Shown: in pieces, positions 1-6,117 of the stretch
Layout of the letters: each line of letters opens with the position of its first letter
Position numbering within the stretch: position 1 is the stretch's first letter
Assembly (NCBI GenBank): GCA_045649545.1
Contig: JAZRQE010000034.1
Location: 1-9,744 of the forward strand
Direction of reading: 5' to 3'
Length of the DNA stretch: 9,744 nt
DNA from: UMGS172 sp045649545
GTDB lineage: Bacteria > Bacillota > Clostridia > Oscillospirales > Acutalibacteraceae
Position numbers and translations under genes: made by a program
The notes under the pieces: model-generated
Databases searched by the model: none
What the model was told of the DNA's origin: nothing
What the model saw: only the letters and a program-made list of their open reading frames with translations

Positions 1-58
1 TAACCAATTCTTTTACGATAGGCAATAATTCTTGTACTTTTTCATATTTTCTAGGCAT
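1..58 (-). CDS. IS3-type transposase orfA, N-terminus only (runs off the window)
   Basis: Only the first 19 codons are present, starting at the ATG on 58-56 and reading MPRKYEKVQELLPIVKELV. This opening resembles, from memory, the orfA proteins of IS3-family elements in Clostridia. Those are small helix-turn-helix proteins that bind the element's ends and are fused to the DDE catalytic orfB product by frameshifting. An AGGAGG ribosome binding site lies 9 nt upstream (66-71) and sits inside an inverted repeat. The gene directly follows the end of the G5-3D gene, so the insertion sequence appears to have landed just downstream of it. Family assignment rests on a short peptide and is moderate. 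Another small DNA-binding protein is possible. Confidence 0.55.
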   Translation of the reverse strand, partial: MPRKYEKVQELLPIVKELV

Positions 59-66
59 AATAAAAC

Positions 67-100
67 CTCCTATGGTAGTGTTTTAATTCTACCATAGGAG
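67..100 (-). promoter_or_regulatory. Hairpin that buries the orfA ribosome binding site
   Basis: A perfect 12-bp inverted repeat (arms 67-78 and 89-100, 10-nt loop) lies directly in front of orfA. In minus-strand RNA the downstream arm ends in ATAGGAG, so the ribosome binding site is base-paired. Known insertion sequences such as IS10 and IS50 use the same device: transcripts entering from outside fold and block transposase translation. On the plus strand the same hairpin is followed by ATCC and seven T (105-111), so it could also stop plus-strand transcription. Confidence 0.6.
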
Positions 101-116
101 ATCCTTTTTTTCTATT

Positions 117-133
117 GTCCGTTTTTAACGGAC
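117..133. repeat. Short inverted repeat near the insertion-sequence end
   Basis: The arms GTCCGTT (117-123) and AACGGAC (127-133) form a 7-bp stem with a 3-nt loop. The repeat lies between the orfA leader hairpin and the end of the G5-3D gene, so it is probably part of the terminal region of the insertion sequence. The exact tip (somewhere around 135-160) cannot be fixed because the other end is outside the window. Confidence 0.4.
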
Positions 134-160
134 TTGTGCAACGCATCTGTCCTTTTTAAA

Positions 161-1105
161 TTACTTCAAAATATAAATTTCCACGTTTCTACGACCCCAA
201 AAACTACCGCATTGACATTTAGAACCACTAAAATACATACGAAGGTCAGCAACAGTTTTTTGAGGATTCTTTTTTGCGAAACCGCCCGTATCAGCCGCAA
301 TAGCATAACCGTAAGTTCTCTTACCGTCGGGTGTTACAATATAAAGTTTAGTTCCGTAAGGAATCATCTTCGGGTTAACTGCAATATAGCCGGGACGTGC
401 TGAGTTCTTACCGTAATAAGCAGTCGAGTTTCCGTCACAGTGATTGCAATATGCAGTGGCCTTACCGGTGATAACCTTTGTATAGTTAACCGGCTTACCG
501 TTTTTGTCAAGTGCAATCGGTTCCTTCGGCTTTAAAGTTGAAATAGCCTTAACATCTTCGCTGGTTTTAATTGGGTCACCGGGGCGGCGTAAAGTGCCGA
601 TTGTTTCAACCTGACTTACAGCCTCTTTAATAATTACTTCTTCAACAACTTCACGGCTTACTTCAATACCGTTAAGAGTAACAACTGAATAGGTAACCTT
701 TTTCTCGCCGTGTTCACCGTCAGTGGTCTTAGACTCACCTTTATAAAGCTTATCGCTATATACTTTTTTGTAACCATGCTTTATGGTTTCGGTAACAACC
801 TCTTGTGTAGTGGTAACAGTTACAGGGCTCATAACATACTTGGTAGAGCTGAACATTCCAAGCAAGGGTGCATCCTCTACATCCTCAGACTCGACATTTT
901 CAACTATATCATTAGTATCAACAGTTGTAGATGCAGCGTCCATTGTGGTATTAACATGATGGAACTCATCACGGTAAACTACCGAAAAGCCGTCAACTGT
1001 AACATAACCTACTGCAATCGAAATGATTGAAGCGGCCAAGAACACAGTTCTTAAGACCTTTTTGGAAGTCAGGCCATTTACAAAGCCTATGATTTTTTCT
1101 AACAT
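161..1105 (-). CDS. Membrane-anchored G5-3D cell-wall protein (YabE/Rpf-like)
   Basis: This is a surface protein expected to act on peptidoglycan. Numbered from the ATG at 1117, residues 19-40 form one hydrophobic segment (uncleaved anchor or signal), residues 98-175 resemble a G5 domain, and 218-317 are a 3D domain. The 3D domain is a double-psi beta-barrel related to lytic transglycosylases of the MltA/Rpf type. Asp276 (AADTGG) and Asp291 (ADLRMYF) match two of its three aspartates. The first position is Asn248 in AVNPKMIPYGT. Cys-rich stretches (CNHC, CQC) flank the core. I chose the ATG at 1105 because GGAG lies 6 nt before it. The ATG at 1117 has no ribosome binding site and its own first codons contain that GGAG. 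The product is then 314 residues. It is monocistronic, and no terminator is visible before the insertion sequence that follows. Confidence 0.88.
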   Translation of the reverse strand: MLEKIIGFVNGLTSKKVLRTVFLAASIISIAVGYVTVDGFSVVYRDEFHHVNTTMDAASTTVDTNDIVENVESEDVEDAPLLGMFSSTKYVMSPVTVTTTQEVVTETIKHGYKKVYSDKLYKGESKTTDGEHGEKKVTYSVVTLNGIEVSREVVEEVIIKEAVSQVETIGTLRRPGDPIKTSEDVKAISTLKPKEPIALDKNGKPVNYTKVITGKATAYCNHCDGNSTAYYGKNSARPGYIAVNPKMIPYGTKLYIVTPDGKRTYGYAIAADTGGFAKKNPQKTVADLRMYFSGSKCQCGSFWGRRNVEIYILK

Positions 1106-1264
1106 GTAATTCTCCATTCGCCGTCAATATTTTAAGCTTTGGCTGACAGCCAAGCACAAAGCAATTACGGATTAACCGTATGTAAGTTACAAATGTGACA
1201 TATTGTTCACAATACAAATCTGTAACCTTTTCAAACGTAGTATACGCGTTCTTTTAACGCGGTA
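1106..1264 (-). promoter_or_regulatory. Structured ~160-nt 5' leader of the G5-3D gene
   Basis: From the predicted start near 1264, the RNA would contain a 6-bp stem at its very 5' end (CGCGTT 1245-1250 with AACGCG 1256-1261). Next come an outer GTTACA/TGTAAC pairing (1186-1191 with 1221-1226) around the palindrome ATTGTTCACAAT (1202-1213), a 5-bp stem (TACGG 1166-1170, CCGTA 1176-1180), and a 6-bp stem (TTGGCT 1139-1144, AGCCAA 1148-1153). I do not recognise a known riboswitch. I looked for features of the c-di-AMP (ydaO) class, which often precedes cell-wall genes, and did not find them. Confidence 0.4.
1113..1116 (-). promoter_or_regulatory. Ribosome binding site that decides the G5-3D start
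   Basis: GGAG on the minus strand is 6 nt from the ATG at 1105 and overlaps the alternative ATG at 1117. The sequence before 1117 (GACGGCGA) is not a convincing ribosome binding site. The downstream ATG is therefore preferred. Confidence 0.65.
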
Positions 1265-1270
1265 ATACCT

Positions 1271-1298
1271 ATTATAAGCAAAAAATACAATAAGTCAA
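1271..1298 (-). promoter_or_regulatory. Sigma-A promoter of the G5-3D gene
   Basis: The -35 box TTGACT (1298-1293) and the -10 box TATAAT (1276-1271) are separated by 16 bp. This near-consensus promoter points at the G5-3D gene and predicts a transcript start near 1264. Confidence 0.8.
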
Positions 1299-1500
1299 CC
1301 ATTGGGTGTGTATACCCTTTGTGCAAAATGACGAAAGTGAGCCCGCTTTTATGGCAAAAAAGTGGTTACAAGATTGTAATTTTTTAGAAAAACACTGCTT
1401 TGCTTTACTTCGGAAAAGCGGAAAAATTGTGCAAACCAACGATTTTTTGTGACGAAATTTCACTTTTTAGGCAAAATCGGTTTAAATAACACCAAAAAAT
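1299..1500. other. Intergenic DNA with no recognisable gene
   Basis: This stretch lies between the G5-3D promoter and the terminator of the hydrolase gene. A 63-codon open frame on the minus strand (1272-1463) overlaps the promoter and looks spurious. The only structure seen is the copy at 1453-1470 of a short direct repeat that recurs at 1505-1522. Confidence 0.6.
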
Positions 1501-1522
1501 GCCCCGAAATTACACTTTTTAG
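1453..1522. repeat. Direct repeat, 17 of 18 bases identical
   Basis: The 18-base unit CGAAATTTCACTTTTTAG at 1453-1470 recurs with one change (T to A at base 8) at 1505-1522. The second copy forms the left side of the terminator hairpin at 1501-1556. The pair may reflect duplication of half a terminator. Confidence 0.5.
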
Positions 1523-1556
1523 GGTTTCATTCCCATAAAAGTATAAATTTCGGGGC
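1494..1556 (-). terminator. Terminator of the putative hydrolase gene
   Basis: A long hairpin has near-perfect outer arms (1501-1511 and 1546-1556, GCCCC/GGGGC base) and an inner CACTTTT/AAAAGT pairing. It is followed on the minus strand by A and a run of six T (1499-1494). It lies 36 nt beyond the stop codon at 1592. Confidence 0.85.
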
Positions 1557-1591
1557 TAAAATTTAAATATTTTTTCAAAATTTACTTTAAT

Positions 1592-2197
1592 TTATTTGAA
1601 AATCTGTTCTGCAACCTGGAAAACCTTTGCAAAAAGGCAAGACATAAGCTCTTTATTTACAAATTTTGGCTGTTTCCCCTTTTGCAAACGGTTAAAAATC
1701 ACAGTTTCTCTTAAAATTTCAATTTCTTCTGCCTTTAATGTACCAATTTCAATGGTTTTAGCCGACTTGACACATTCTAAAACCTCATTATACCATTCCA
1801 AACCCACTTCCAGTTGCTCATAACCGTAAAGTTCGTTCCAACGTTCATCCTTAAGATTTTCATAATTTACGCCAATAGACAAGAGCTTTTTATAAATTTC
1901 ATCATTAAAATAAGCATCCCAAACAATATCGGTCACTAAATGTATAATATACCCTCTCAAAAATGCCTCATCTGTCTTACCTTTATTTAATTCATAAAAA
2001 TCTTGGGCATTTTTAAGCCAAACCTTTAAATCGGCATCCCTTAAATGAGCAGGCCAACGTTTTTCTTTCGGCGCAAAACCGTCAACATTAACACTGTCGG
2101 GACTTATACTGCCTAAATATATCTCAGCAGGATACTTTTTCTCTTGTCTTTCATTATAATAAAAGGCAACTTGCAAATGTGTTATCGGACCGGGCAT
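1592..2197 (-). CDS. Putative zinc-dependent phospholipase C-like hydrolase (PF00882 type)
   Basis: This 201-residue protein has the pattern of small PF00882-like proteins: PITH at 4-7 (His7), GSISPDS at 29-35 (Asp34), AHLRD at 50-54 (His51), and GYIIHLVTDIVWD at 82-94 (His86, Asp90). These His and Asp residues are the likely metal ligands. The substrate is unknown. There is no signal peptide, so it probably acts in the cytoplasm, unlike secreted phospholipases C. The start is set by GAGGTG 5-6 nt upstream of the ATG. The gene stands alone between two terminators. Only 13 nt separate its ribosome binding site from the upstream T-run, so its promoter must lie at or before that terminator. The family is recognised by motif from memory, and the activity is inferred. 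Confidence 0.7.
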   Translation of the reverse strand: MPGPITHLQVAFYYNERQEKKYPAEIYLGSISPDSVNVDGFAPKEKRWPAHLRDADLKVWLKNAQDFYELNKGKTDEAFLRGYIIHLVTDIVWDAYFNDEIYKKLLSIGVNYENLKDERWNELYGYEQLEVGLEWYNEVLECVKSAKTIEIGTLKAEEIEILRETVIFNRLQKGKQPKFVNKELMSCLFAKVFQVAEQIFK

Positions 2198-2212
2198 TAT
2201 TTCACCTCGACT

Positions 2213-2250
2213 AAAAAAATAGTGATACAGTTAAACTGTATCACTATTTT
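2213..2250 (-). terminator. Terminator of the rsmD-coaD-coiled-coil operon
   Basis: A perfect 16-bp inverted repeat (2216-2231 and 2235-2250) with a TAA loop is followed on the minus strand by a T-run (2219-2213). It lies 34 nt beyond the coiled-coil gene's stop. The plus-strand copy has a shorter T-run, so weak bidirectional action is possible. Confidence 0.85.
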
Positions 2251-2274
2251 AAACCTTATTTTTAAAATATGCAA
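2246..2274 (-). promoter_or_regulatory. Candidate promoter for the hydrolase gene, overlapping a terminator
   Basis: The -35 box TTGCAT (2274-2269) and the -10 box TAAAAT (2251-2246) are 17 bp apart. The -10 overlaps one end of the operon terminator, and the predicted start (~2239) lies inside the hairpin. A transcript starting there would lack most of one arm and could escape termination. Confidence 0.5.
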
Positions 2275-2283
2275 GTATTAAAA

Positions 2284-2754
2284 TTACTCACCTTGATTAC
2301 CGGAAGCCTGCGGAATCTGCTGACGGAGAGCAGCACGAGTCTTCTTAATCTCGTTAAGATTAGCAGTGAGCATTTCATCAGAACGAAGCATTAAATCGTC
2401 AACAAAATCCTGAGCGGCTTTACGCATATCGCGACTCTTTTTTTGAGCAGCTGCCAAAACCTCTCCTGCTTTTGCCTGTGCAAGCTTTGTGATTTCTTCC
2501 TGAGCAACCATAGCCTTAGCACGTTCCTCTGCCACACGGATAATATTATCAGCTTCACGCTTCGCGTTATTGATAATATCGGCACGGTCAGCAACGATAC
2601 CTTTAGCCTGCTTAACTTCGGTCGGCATGGTCATACGCATATCGTCAATGATAGCTCTGACCTTTTCAACATCAACAACAACACGCTTGCCGGGCATTTT
2701 GAAGCTACTTTCAAGCACTTCGTCCAACTGTTCCATTAAATCATCCATATTCAT
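2284..2754 (-). CDS. Coiled-coil protein of unknown function downstream of coaD
   Basis: This is a 156-residue, highly charged helical protein. Residues 1-20 form an acidic helix, 22-43 a short segment (KRVVVDVEKVRAIIDDMR), and 45-145 a continuous Ala/Lys/Glu-rich coiled coil. The last ~10 residues are Gln/Gly-rich and probably disordered. There is no signal or membrane segment. Similar proteins in Clostridia are often labelled 'ATPase' or 'V-type ATPase subunit H', which reflects coiled-coil similarity only. No nucleotide-binding motif is visible. The layout also recalls DivIVA/ATP-synthase-b-like scaffold helices. The start at 2754 overlaps the end of coaD by 14 nt, with GGAAG 9 nt upstream. 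An ATG two codons later is possible. The overlap implies coupled translation with coaD. It is the last gene of the operon. Confidence 0.8.
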   Translation of the reverse strand: MNMDDLMEQLDEVLESSFKMPGKRVVVDVEKVRAIIDDMRMTMPTEVKQAKGIVADRADIINNAKREADNIIRVAEERAKAMVAQEEITKLAQAKAGEVLAAAQKKSRDMRKAAQDFVDDLMLRSDEMLTANLNEIKKTRAALRQQIPQASGNQGE

Positions 2755-3253
2755 AACTTTTACTTCCTTTCGGTTTAATTCTTTTTAAAATTGCATCGTG
2801 GATAGTTTCGGGAACAAACTCACTTATGTCCCCGCCCATGCGACCGATTTCCTTAACCATACTTGAACTCAAGTACATATTTTCTGCTTTAGTTGTCAAG
2901 AAAACCGTTTCAACATTAGAATTAAGTTTTTTATTAGTCAGTGCCATCTGAAATTCATACTCAAAGTCAGACATAGCACGAAGACCCTTTACAATTGCAC
3001 CTGCCGAAACCTGATGTGCATAATCTGCCAAAAGACCGTCATAACAGTCAACCACAACATTAGGTATATCAGCAGTAACCTCGCGGAGCATTTCCATACG
3101 TTCAACGGCAGTAAAACTCGGGTTTTTAGAGGAATTGGTCATTACAACTACTATAACCCGCGAAAACATACCTGCGGCACGTCGGATAATATCCAGGTGT
3201 CCTACAGTAACCGGGTCAAAACTACCCGGGCAAACAGCAATAATTCTATCCAT
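2741..3253 (-). CDS. coaD: Phosphopantetheine adenylyltransferase
   Basis: This enzyme transfers AMP from ATP to 4'-phosphopantetheine to give dephospho-CoA, the fourth step of coenzyme A synthesis, in the cytoplasm. The 170 residues match the usual ~160. Visible motifs are PGSFDPVTVGH (9-19, the T/HxGH nucleotidyltransferase motif with His19), Lys43 in SSKNPSF, VKGLRAMSDFEYE (88-100, with Arg92), and YLSSSMVKEI (127-136, the C-terminal ATP-binding signature). The VKGLR form replaces the more common VRGLR. The ATG shares one base with the stop of rsmD (TAATG), with AGGGAA 8 nt before it. Expression is therefore coupled to rsmD. This gene pair is conserved in Clostridia. Confidence 0.97.
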   Translation of the reverse strand: MDRIIAVCPGSFDPVTVGHLDIIRRAAGMFSRVIVVVMTNSSKNPSFTAVERMEMLREVTADIPNVVVDCYDGLLADYAHQVSAGAIVKGLRAMSDFEYEFQMALTNKKLNSNVETVFLTTKAENMYLSSSMVKEIGRMGGDISEFVPETIHDAILKRIKPKGSKSYEYG

Positions 3254-3804
3254 TAATCATCTTCCCTATTCTTTTTAAAAATAGTGACGTTAACAAGTTT
3301 TCCGTATTTATAGGTTTTGGTTTGTTTAAAACCGTTAACCTCTTGTGGTAACTCCACCTCACCGGGATGTTCAACCACGATAATACCGTAGTCACTCATT
3401 TTAAGCGAGGTCAACTCCAACGCATTAACCGCAAAACCTTTCATATAAGGCGGGTCGATAAACGCTATATCAAACGTTTCTTTAGTACCCTTTAAAAAGG
3501 ACGCGTAATCGATACGGCAGATAACCGCTTGGGGCTCAAATCCCGTCTTTTTTACATTACGCTTGACAACATCTATCGCATTTTGGCAAAAATCGGTGAA
3601 AATGCATTTTTCAGCACCACGGCTTAAAGCCTCAATCCCTAACTGACCCGAGCCAGCGAACAAATCTAAAATCCGCCTGCCCTCTATTTCAAAATGTATT
3701 GCACTGAATATAGCCTCTTTAACCTTGTCACTTGTAGGGCGAACATCGTTCCCTTCTAAAGTTTCAAGCCGCATACCCCGTGCAGTTCCAGTAATAACTC
3801 TCAT
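3253..3804 (-). CDS. rsmD: 16S rRNA (guanine-966-N2)-methyltransferase
   Basis: This protein methylates G966 of 16S rRNA (E. coli numbering) using S-adenosylmethionine during small-subunit maturation. The 183 residues are the normal length. The sequence shows RVITGTARG at the start, RPTSDKVKEAIF (22-33), the SAM-binding motif DLFAGSGQLGIEALSRGA (47-64), and the catalytic DPPY (117-120) followed by the VVEHP strand (143-147). GQLGIEA is the Firmicute form of motif I. It is first in the operon with coaD, preceded by AAAGGAAG 5 nt before the ATG and by a consensus promoter 45-73 nt upstream. There is no oddity. Confidence 0.96.
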   Translation of the reverse strand: MRVITGTARGMRLETLEGNDVRPTSDKVKEAIFSAIHFEIEGRRILDLFAGSGQLGIEALSRGAEKCIFTDFCQNAIDVVKRNVKKTGFEPQAVICRIDYASFLKGTKETFDIAFIDPPYMKGFAVNALELTSLKMSDYGIIVVEHPGEVELPQEVNGFKQTKTYKYGKLVNVTIFKKNREDD

Positions 3805-3848
3805 TTAAACTTCCTTTAAAATCTTAAAAGACACTATTGCACATATAC

Positions 3849-3877
3849 ATTATCACACTAAAGGGGTGTTTTGTCAA
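3849..3877 (-). promoter_or_regulatory. Sigma-A promoter of the rsmD-coaD operon
   Basis: The -35 box TTGACA (3877-3872, perfect) and the -10 box GATAAT (3854-3849) are 17 bp apart, with an upstream TG two bases before the -10 box. The predicted transcript start is near 3842, giving a leader of about 38 nt. Confidence 0.8.
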
Positions 3878-3897
3878 TATATAAATTTGTTTTTTAC

Positions 3898-3928
3898 AAT
3901 AAAAAACCCGAGTTTTACACTCGGGTTT
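3898..3928 (-). terminator. Terminator of ligA
   Basis: A perfect 10-bp stem, AAACCCGAGT (3904-3913) with ACTCGGGTTT (3919-3928) and a 5-nt loop, is followed by T-rich sequence on the minus strand. It begins 5 nt after the ligA stop codon. Confidence 0.9.
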
Positions 3929-3932
3929 AACC

Positions 3933-5924
3933 TTAAATATTTAAATCTTGCTCTAAAATAACTGCAACGCCTAACGTTTTGGCTTTGGAGAGTTTACTGC
4001 CGGCGTTTTCACCACACAAAACATAGTCCGTTTTCTTGGAAACCGAGCCGGTAACCTTTGCACCCAACGACTGCAACTTTTCGGTCAATTCATCACGAGT
4101 GAATTTCTCGAACGTACCGGTTATAACTACGGTTTTTCCATAGAACATATTATCGGTATCGGTAACTTTAGCACCCTCCGGTTCAAATTCTAAAAATAAA
4201 GCGACCTCTTGGAATTCAGCTAAATTGTCAGGATTATTGAACCAACGCGTAATTTCAACGTTCATAATCTCGCCGAAGCCATCTAACCCTGAAAAATCGT
4301 AGCCTGATTTTATGGCGGTTAAAAACTCATTAAAATCCCCTAAAAACAACTCCGACATATCCTTTGCCGCACTTTTGCCGACAAGCGGAATATTCATTGC
4401 AACAAGGTAATTGGAAAGTTTTGTCTTACGTGCTTTGGTAATTGCATCTGAAAGATTGTTATATGACTTTTCACCGAATCCCTCTAACCCGACAATCTCG
4501 CACTCATAACGGTCTAACTTAAAAATATCGGTTAAAGAGGTTATCCAACCTTTTGCGATAAACTTTTCCAAGGTTGCCTCGGAAAGACCGTCAATATTCA
4601 TTGCCTGCTTACTTACAAAATGGGTGAACTTTTTAATCTGTCTGCCTGCACAATTCTGGTTGCCGCAGTAAAGCACTTTTATATCCCTACCGTCACTCAT
4701 TGTGGTTTTAATAACAGTGTCACACTTACAAATCGGGCAGGTTTTGGGATATTCGAGAGTATAGTCCTCCCTATCCTGCTCTTTAGCTGACAGATTTTCC
4801 TCAACGTGAGGGATAATCATATTACGCTTGGAAACCAAAATACGGTCACCAGGCAGCAATTTAAGATTTTCAATAAATGTCATATTGTGCAAAGAAGCAC
4901 GGTTTACGTTGGTATTATCGATTTCTACTGTTTTAAATTCAGCAATCGGGGTAAGCTGTCCTGTACGGGAAATGTTCCAATTTATATCCTCAAGCACTGT
5001 TTCAAAATGCGGGTCGCCGAATTTAAAAGCAATACCGTCCTTAAAATGATGCGAGGTTTTGCCCTGTGCCTTTGCAAATGCCACGTTGTCAAAGGAAAAT
5101 ACCACACCGTCAATCGGCAAACCGTTTTCCTCTGCCTTTGATTTTAACAGGAAAATTTTCTTTTCTACTGTTTCGGCAGTGTCACAGTCAATGCTTACAG
5201 CCTCATGGAAGTTTGTGTCAAACCTCAAATCAACCAATCTTTTCAAGCGTTCTGACTTTAAAGGAATTTCATCAAAGCCCTCAAGCACGTTAAACGGATA
5301 AAACTTAACACCACGTGCTGCACAAATTTTCGAGTCAAGCTGTCTTACCGAACCGGAAGCCAAGTTTCTCGGAGTAGAATACTTATCCTCATCATTTTCG
5401 ATTCCCTCGTTTATTCTCTCAAATGTGGGGATATCAATCAAAGCCTCACCTGTGACAACCAAACGCTCATTATATGATATTTTAACGGGAATATTTTTGA
5501 AAACCTTTGCATTGTGAGTGATAACCTCACCAACAGCACCATCACCGCGTGTGGCAGCTTCGGTCAACTCACCGTTTTCGTATGTTAATTTTACAGTAAG
5601 TCCGTCTAATTTAAGACTCAAAAATCCGTCATTAAGCCTTAACATTTCGACAACATCTTTTACATCCTTTGTCTTTGCTAAGCTTAAAAGCGGAATTGTA
5701 TGTTCAACCTTTTGCAACTCACCTCTTGCCTCAAAGCCTGCTCTTTGAGTAGGAGAATTCGGTAAAATCAAACCGGTTTCGTGTTCTAAAGCCGTCAACT
5801 CGTCAAAAAGAGCGTCGTACTGTGCGTCACTCAACGAAGGAGCGTTACCGTTATAATACTCATCGGCACATTTATTCAAATATTCAACAAGGTAGTGTAT
5901 GCGTTGTGATTTTGTTTCCTGCAT
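3933..5924 (-). CDS. ligA: NAD+-dependent DNA ligase, divergent type
   Basis: This ligase seals nicks in DNA using NAD+ (replication and repair). Across 663 residues, the Ia domain and adenylation domain lead to KLDG (105-108, Lys105 carries AMP) and TRGDGAVGE (125-133). KFGD and RTGQLTPIA (301-328) begin the OB fold. A four-Cys zinc finger follows at Cys396, 399, 420 and 425. Helix-hairpin-helix repeats run from ~430 to 585, and a BRCT domain (YGKTVVITGTF) from 595 to 663. Departures from typical LigA are KLDG, KFGD in place of KFPA, RNMIIP (367-372) in place of the usual AGDVIP, and a longer spacing between the zinc Cys pairs. All active-site landmarks are otherwise present, so it should be functional. 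It may be the main ligase or a second copy. The start is supported by AGGCGG 8 nt upstream. The gene is monocistronic with its own promoter and terminator. Confidence 0.95.
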   Translation of the reverse strand: MQETKSQRIHYLVEYLNKCADEYYNGNAPSLSDAQYDALFDELTALEHETGLILPNSPTQRAGFEARGELQKVEHTIPLLSLAKTKDVKDVVEMLRLNDGFLSLKLDGLTVKLTYENGELTEAATRGDGAVGEVITHNAKVFKNIPVKISYNERLVVTGEALIDIPTFERINEGIENDEDKYSTPRNLASGSVRQLDSKICAARGVKFYPFNVLEGFDEIPLKSERLKRLVDLRFDTNFHEAVSIDCDTAETVEKKIFLLKSKAEENGLPIDGVVFSFDNVAFAKAQGKTSHHFKDGIAFKFGDPHFETVLEDINWNISRTGQLTPIAEFKTVEIDNTNVNRASLHNMTFIENLKLLPGDRILVSKRNMIIPHVEENLSAKEQDREDYTLEYPKTCPICKCDTVIKTTMSDGRDIKVLYCGNQNCAGRQIKKFTHFVSKQAMNIDGLSEATLEKFIAKGWITSLTDIFKLDRYECEIVGLEGFGEKSYNNLSDAITKARKTKLSNYLVAMNIPLVGKSAAKDMSELFLGDFNEFLTAIKSGYDFSGLDGFGEIMNVEITRWFNNPDNLAEFQEVALFLEFEPEGAKVTDTDNMFYGKTVVITGTFEKFTRDELTEKLQSLGAKVTGSVSKKTDYVLCGENAGSKLSKAKTLGVAVILEQDLNI

Positions 5925-5957
5925 ATTTTATACCGCCTAACTCAGTATTATGGAATT

Positions 5958-5986
5958 ATTATATTACATTTATAAAAATTTAGCAA
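5958..5986 (-). promoter_or_regulatory. Sigma-A promoter of ligA
   Basis: The -35 box TTGCTA (5986-5981) and the -10 box TATAAT (5963-5958) are 17 bp apart. The predicted leader is about 27 nt. Confidence 0.75.
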
Positions 5987-6000
5987 TACATTTTCACACA

Positions 6001-6060
6001 GTTTTCAAACAGGAAACCGGCATCTCACCGGCAAGTTTTAGAAACCAGATGGTTTAAAAT
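6001..6060. other. Short intergenic segment with ACCGGCA repeats
   Basis: Two copies of ACCGGCA (6016-6022 and 6027-6033) lie 11 bp apart. A small hairpin AAACC/GGTTT (6042-6046 and 6051-6055) follows. The segment separates the ligA promoter from the recombinase terminator. It is a reasonable place for a recombinase attachment site, but no partner copy was found elsewhere in the window. Confidence 0.3.
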
Positions 6061-6101
6061 AAAAGCAATACACCGCTGCGTTTTTCAACACAGCGGTGTA
6101 T
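6061..6101 (-). terminator. Terminator of the serine recombinase gene
   Basis: An 11-bp stem, ATACACCGCTG (6068-6078) with CAGCGGTGTAT (6091-6101), is followed on the minus strand by TGCTTTTATTTT. It lies 16 nt beyond the recombinase stop. The T-run is interrupted, so termination may be partial. Confidence 0.65.
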
Positions 6102-6117
6102 ATTTTAACATCTAATC

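Noticed and set aside
993..1217. 74-codon minus-strand open frame over the start of the G5-3D gene
   Set aside because: It is in another frame of a well-supported gene and its structured leader.
1106..1264. c-di-AMP (ydaO) riboswitch in the G5-3D leader
   Set aside because: The conserved blocks of that class were not recognisable; only generic stems are visible.
1272..1463. 63-codon minus-strand open frame between the G5-3D promoter and the hydrolase terminator
   Set aside because: It overlaps the near-consensus promoter at 1271-1298, has no clear ribosome binding site, and its Lys/Cys/Phe-rich translation looks like non-coding sequence.
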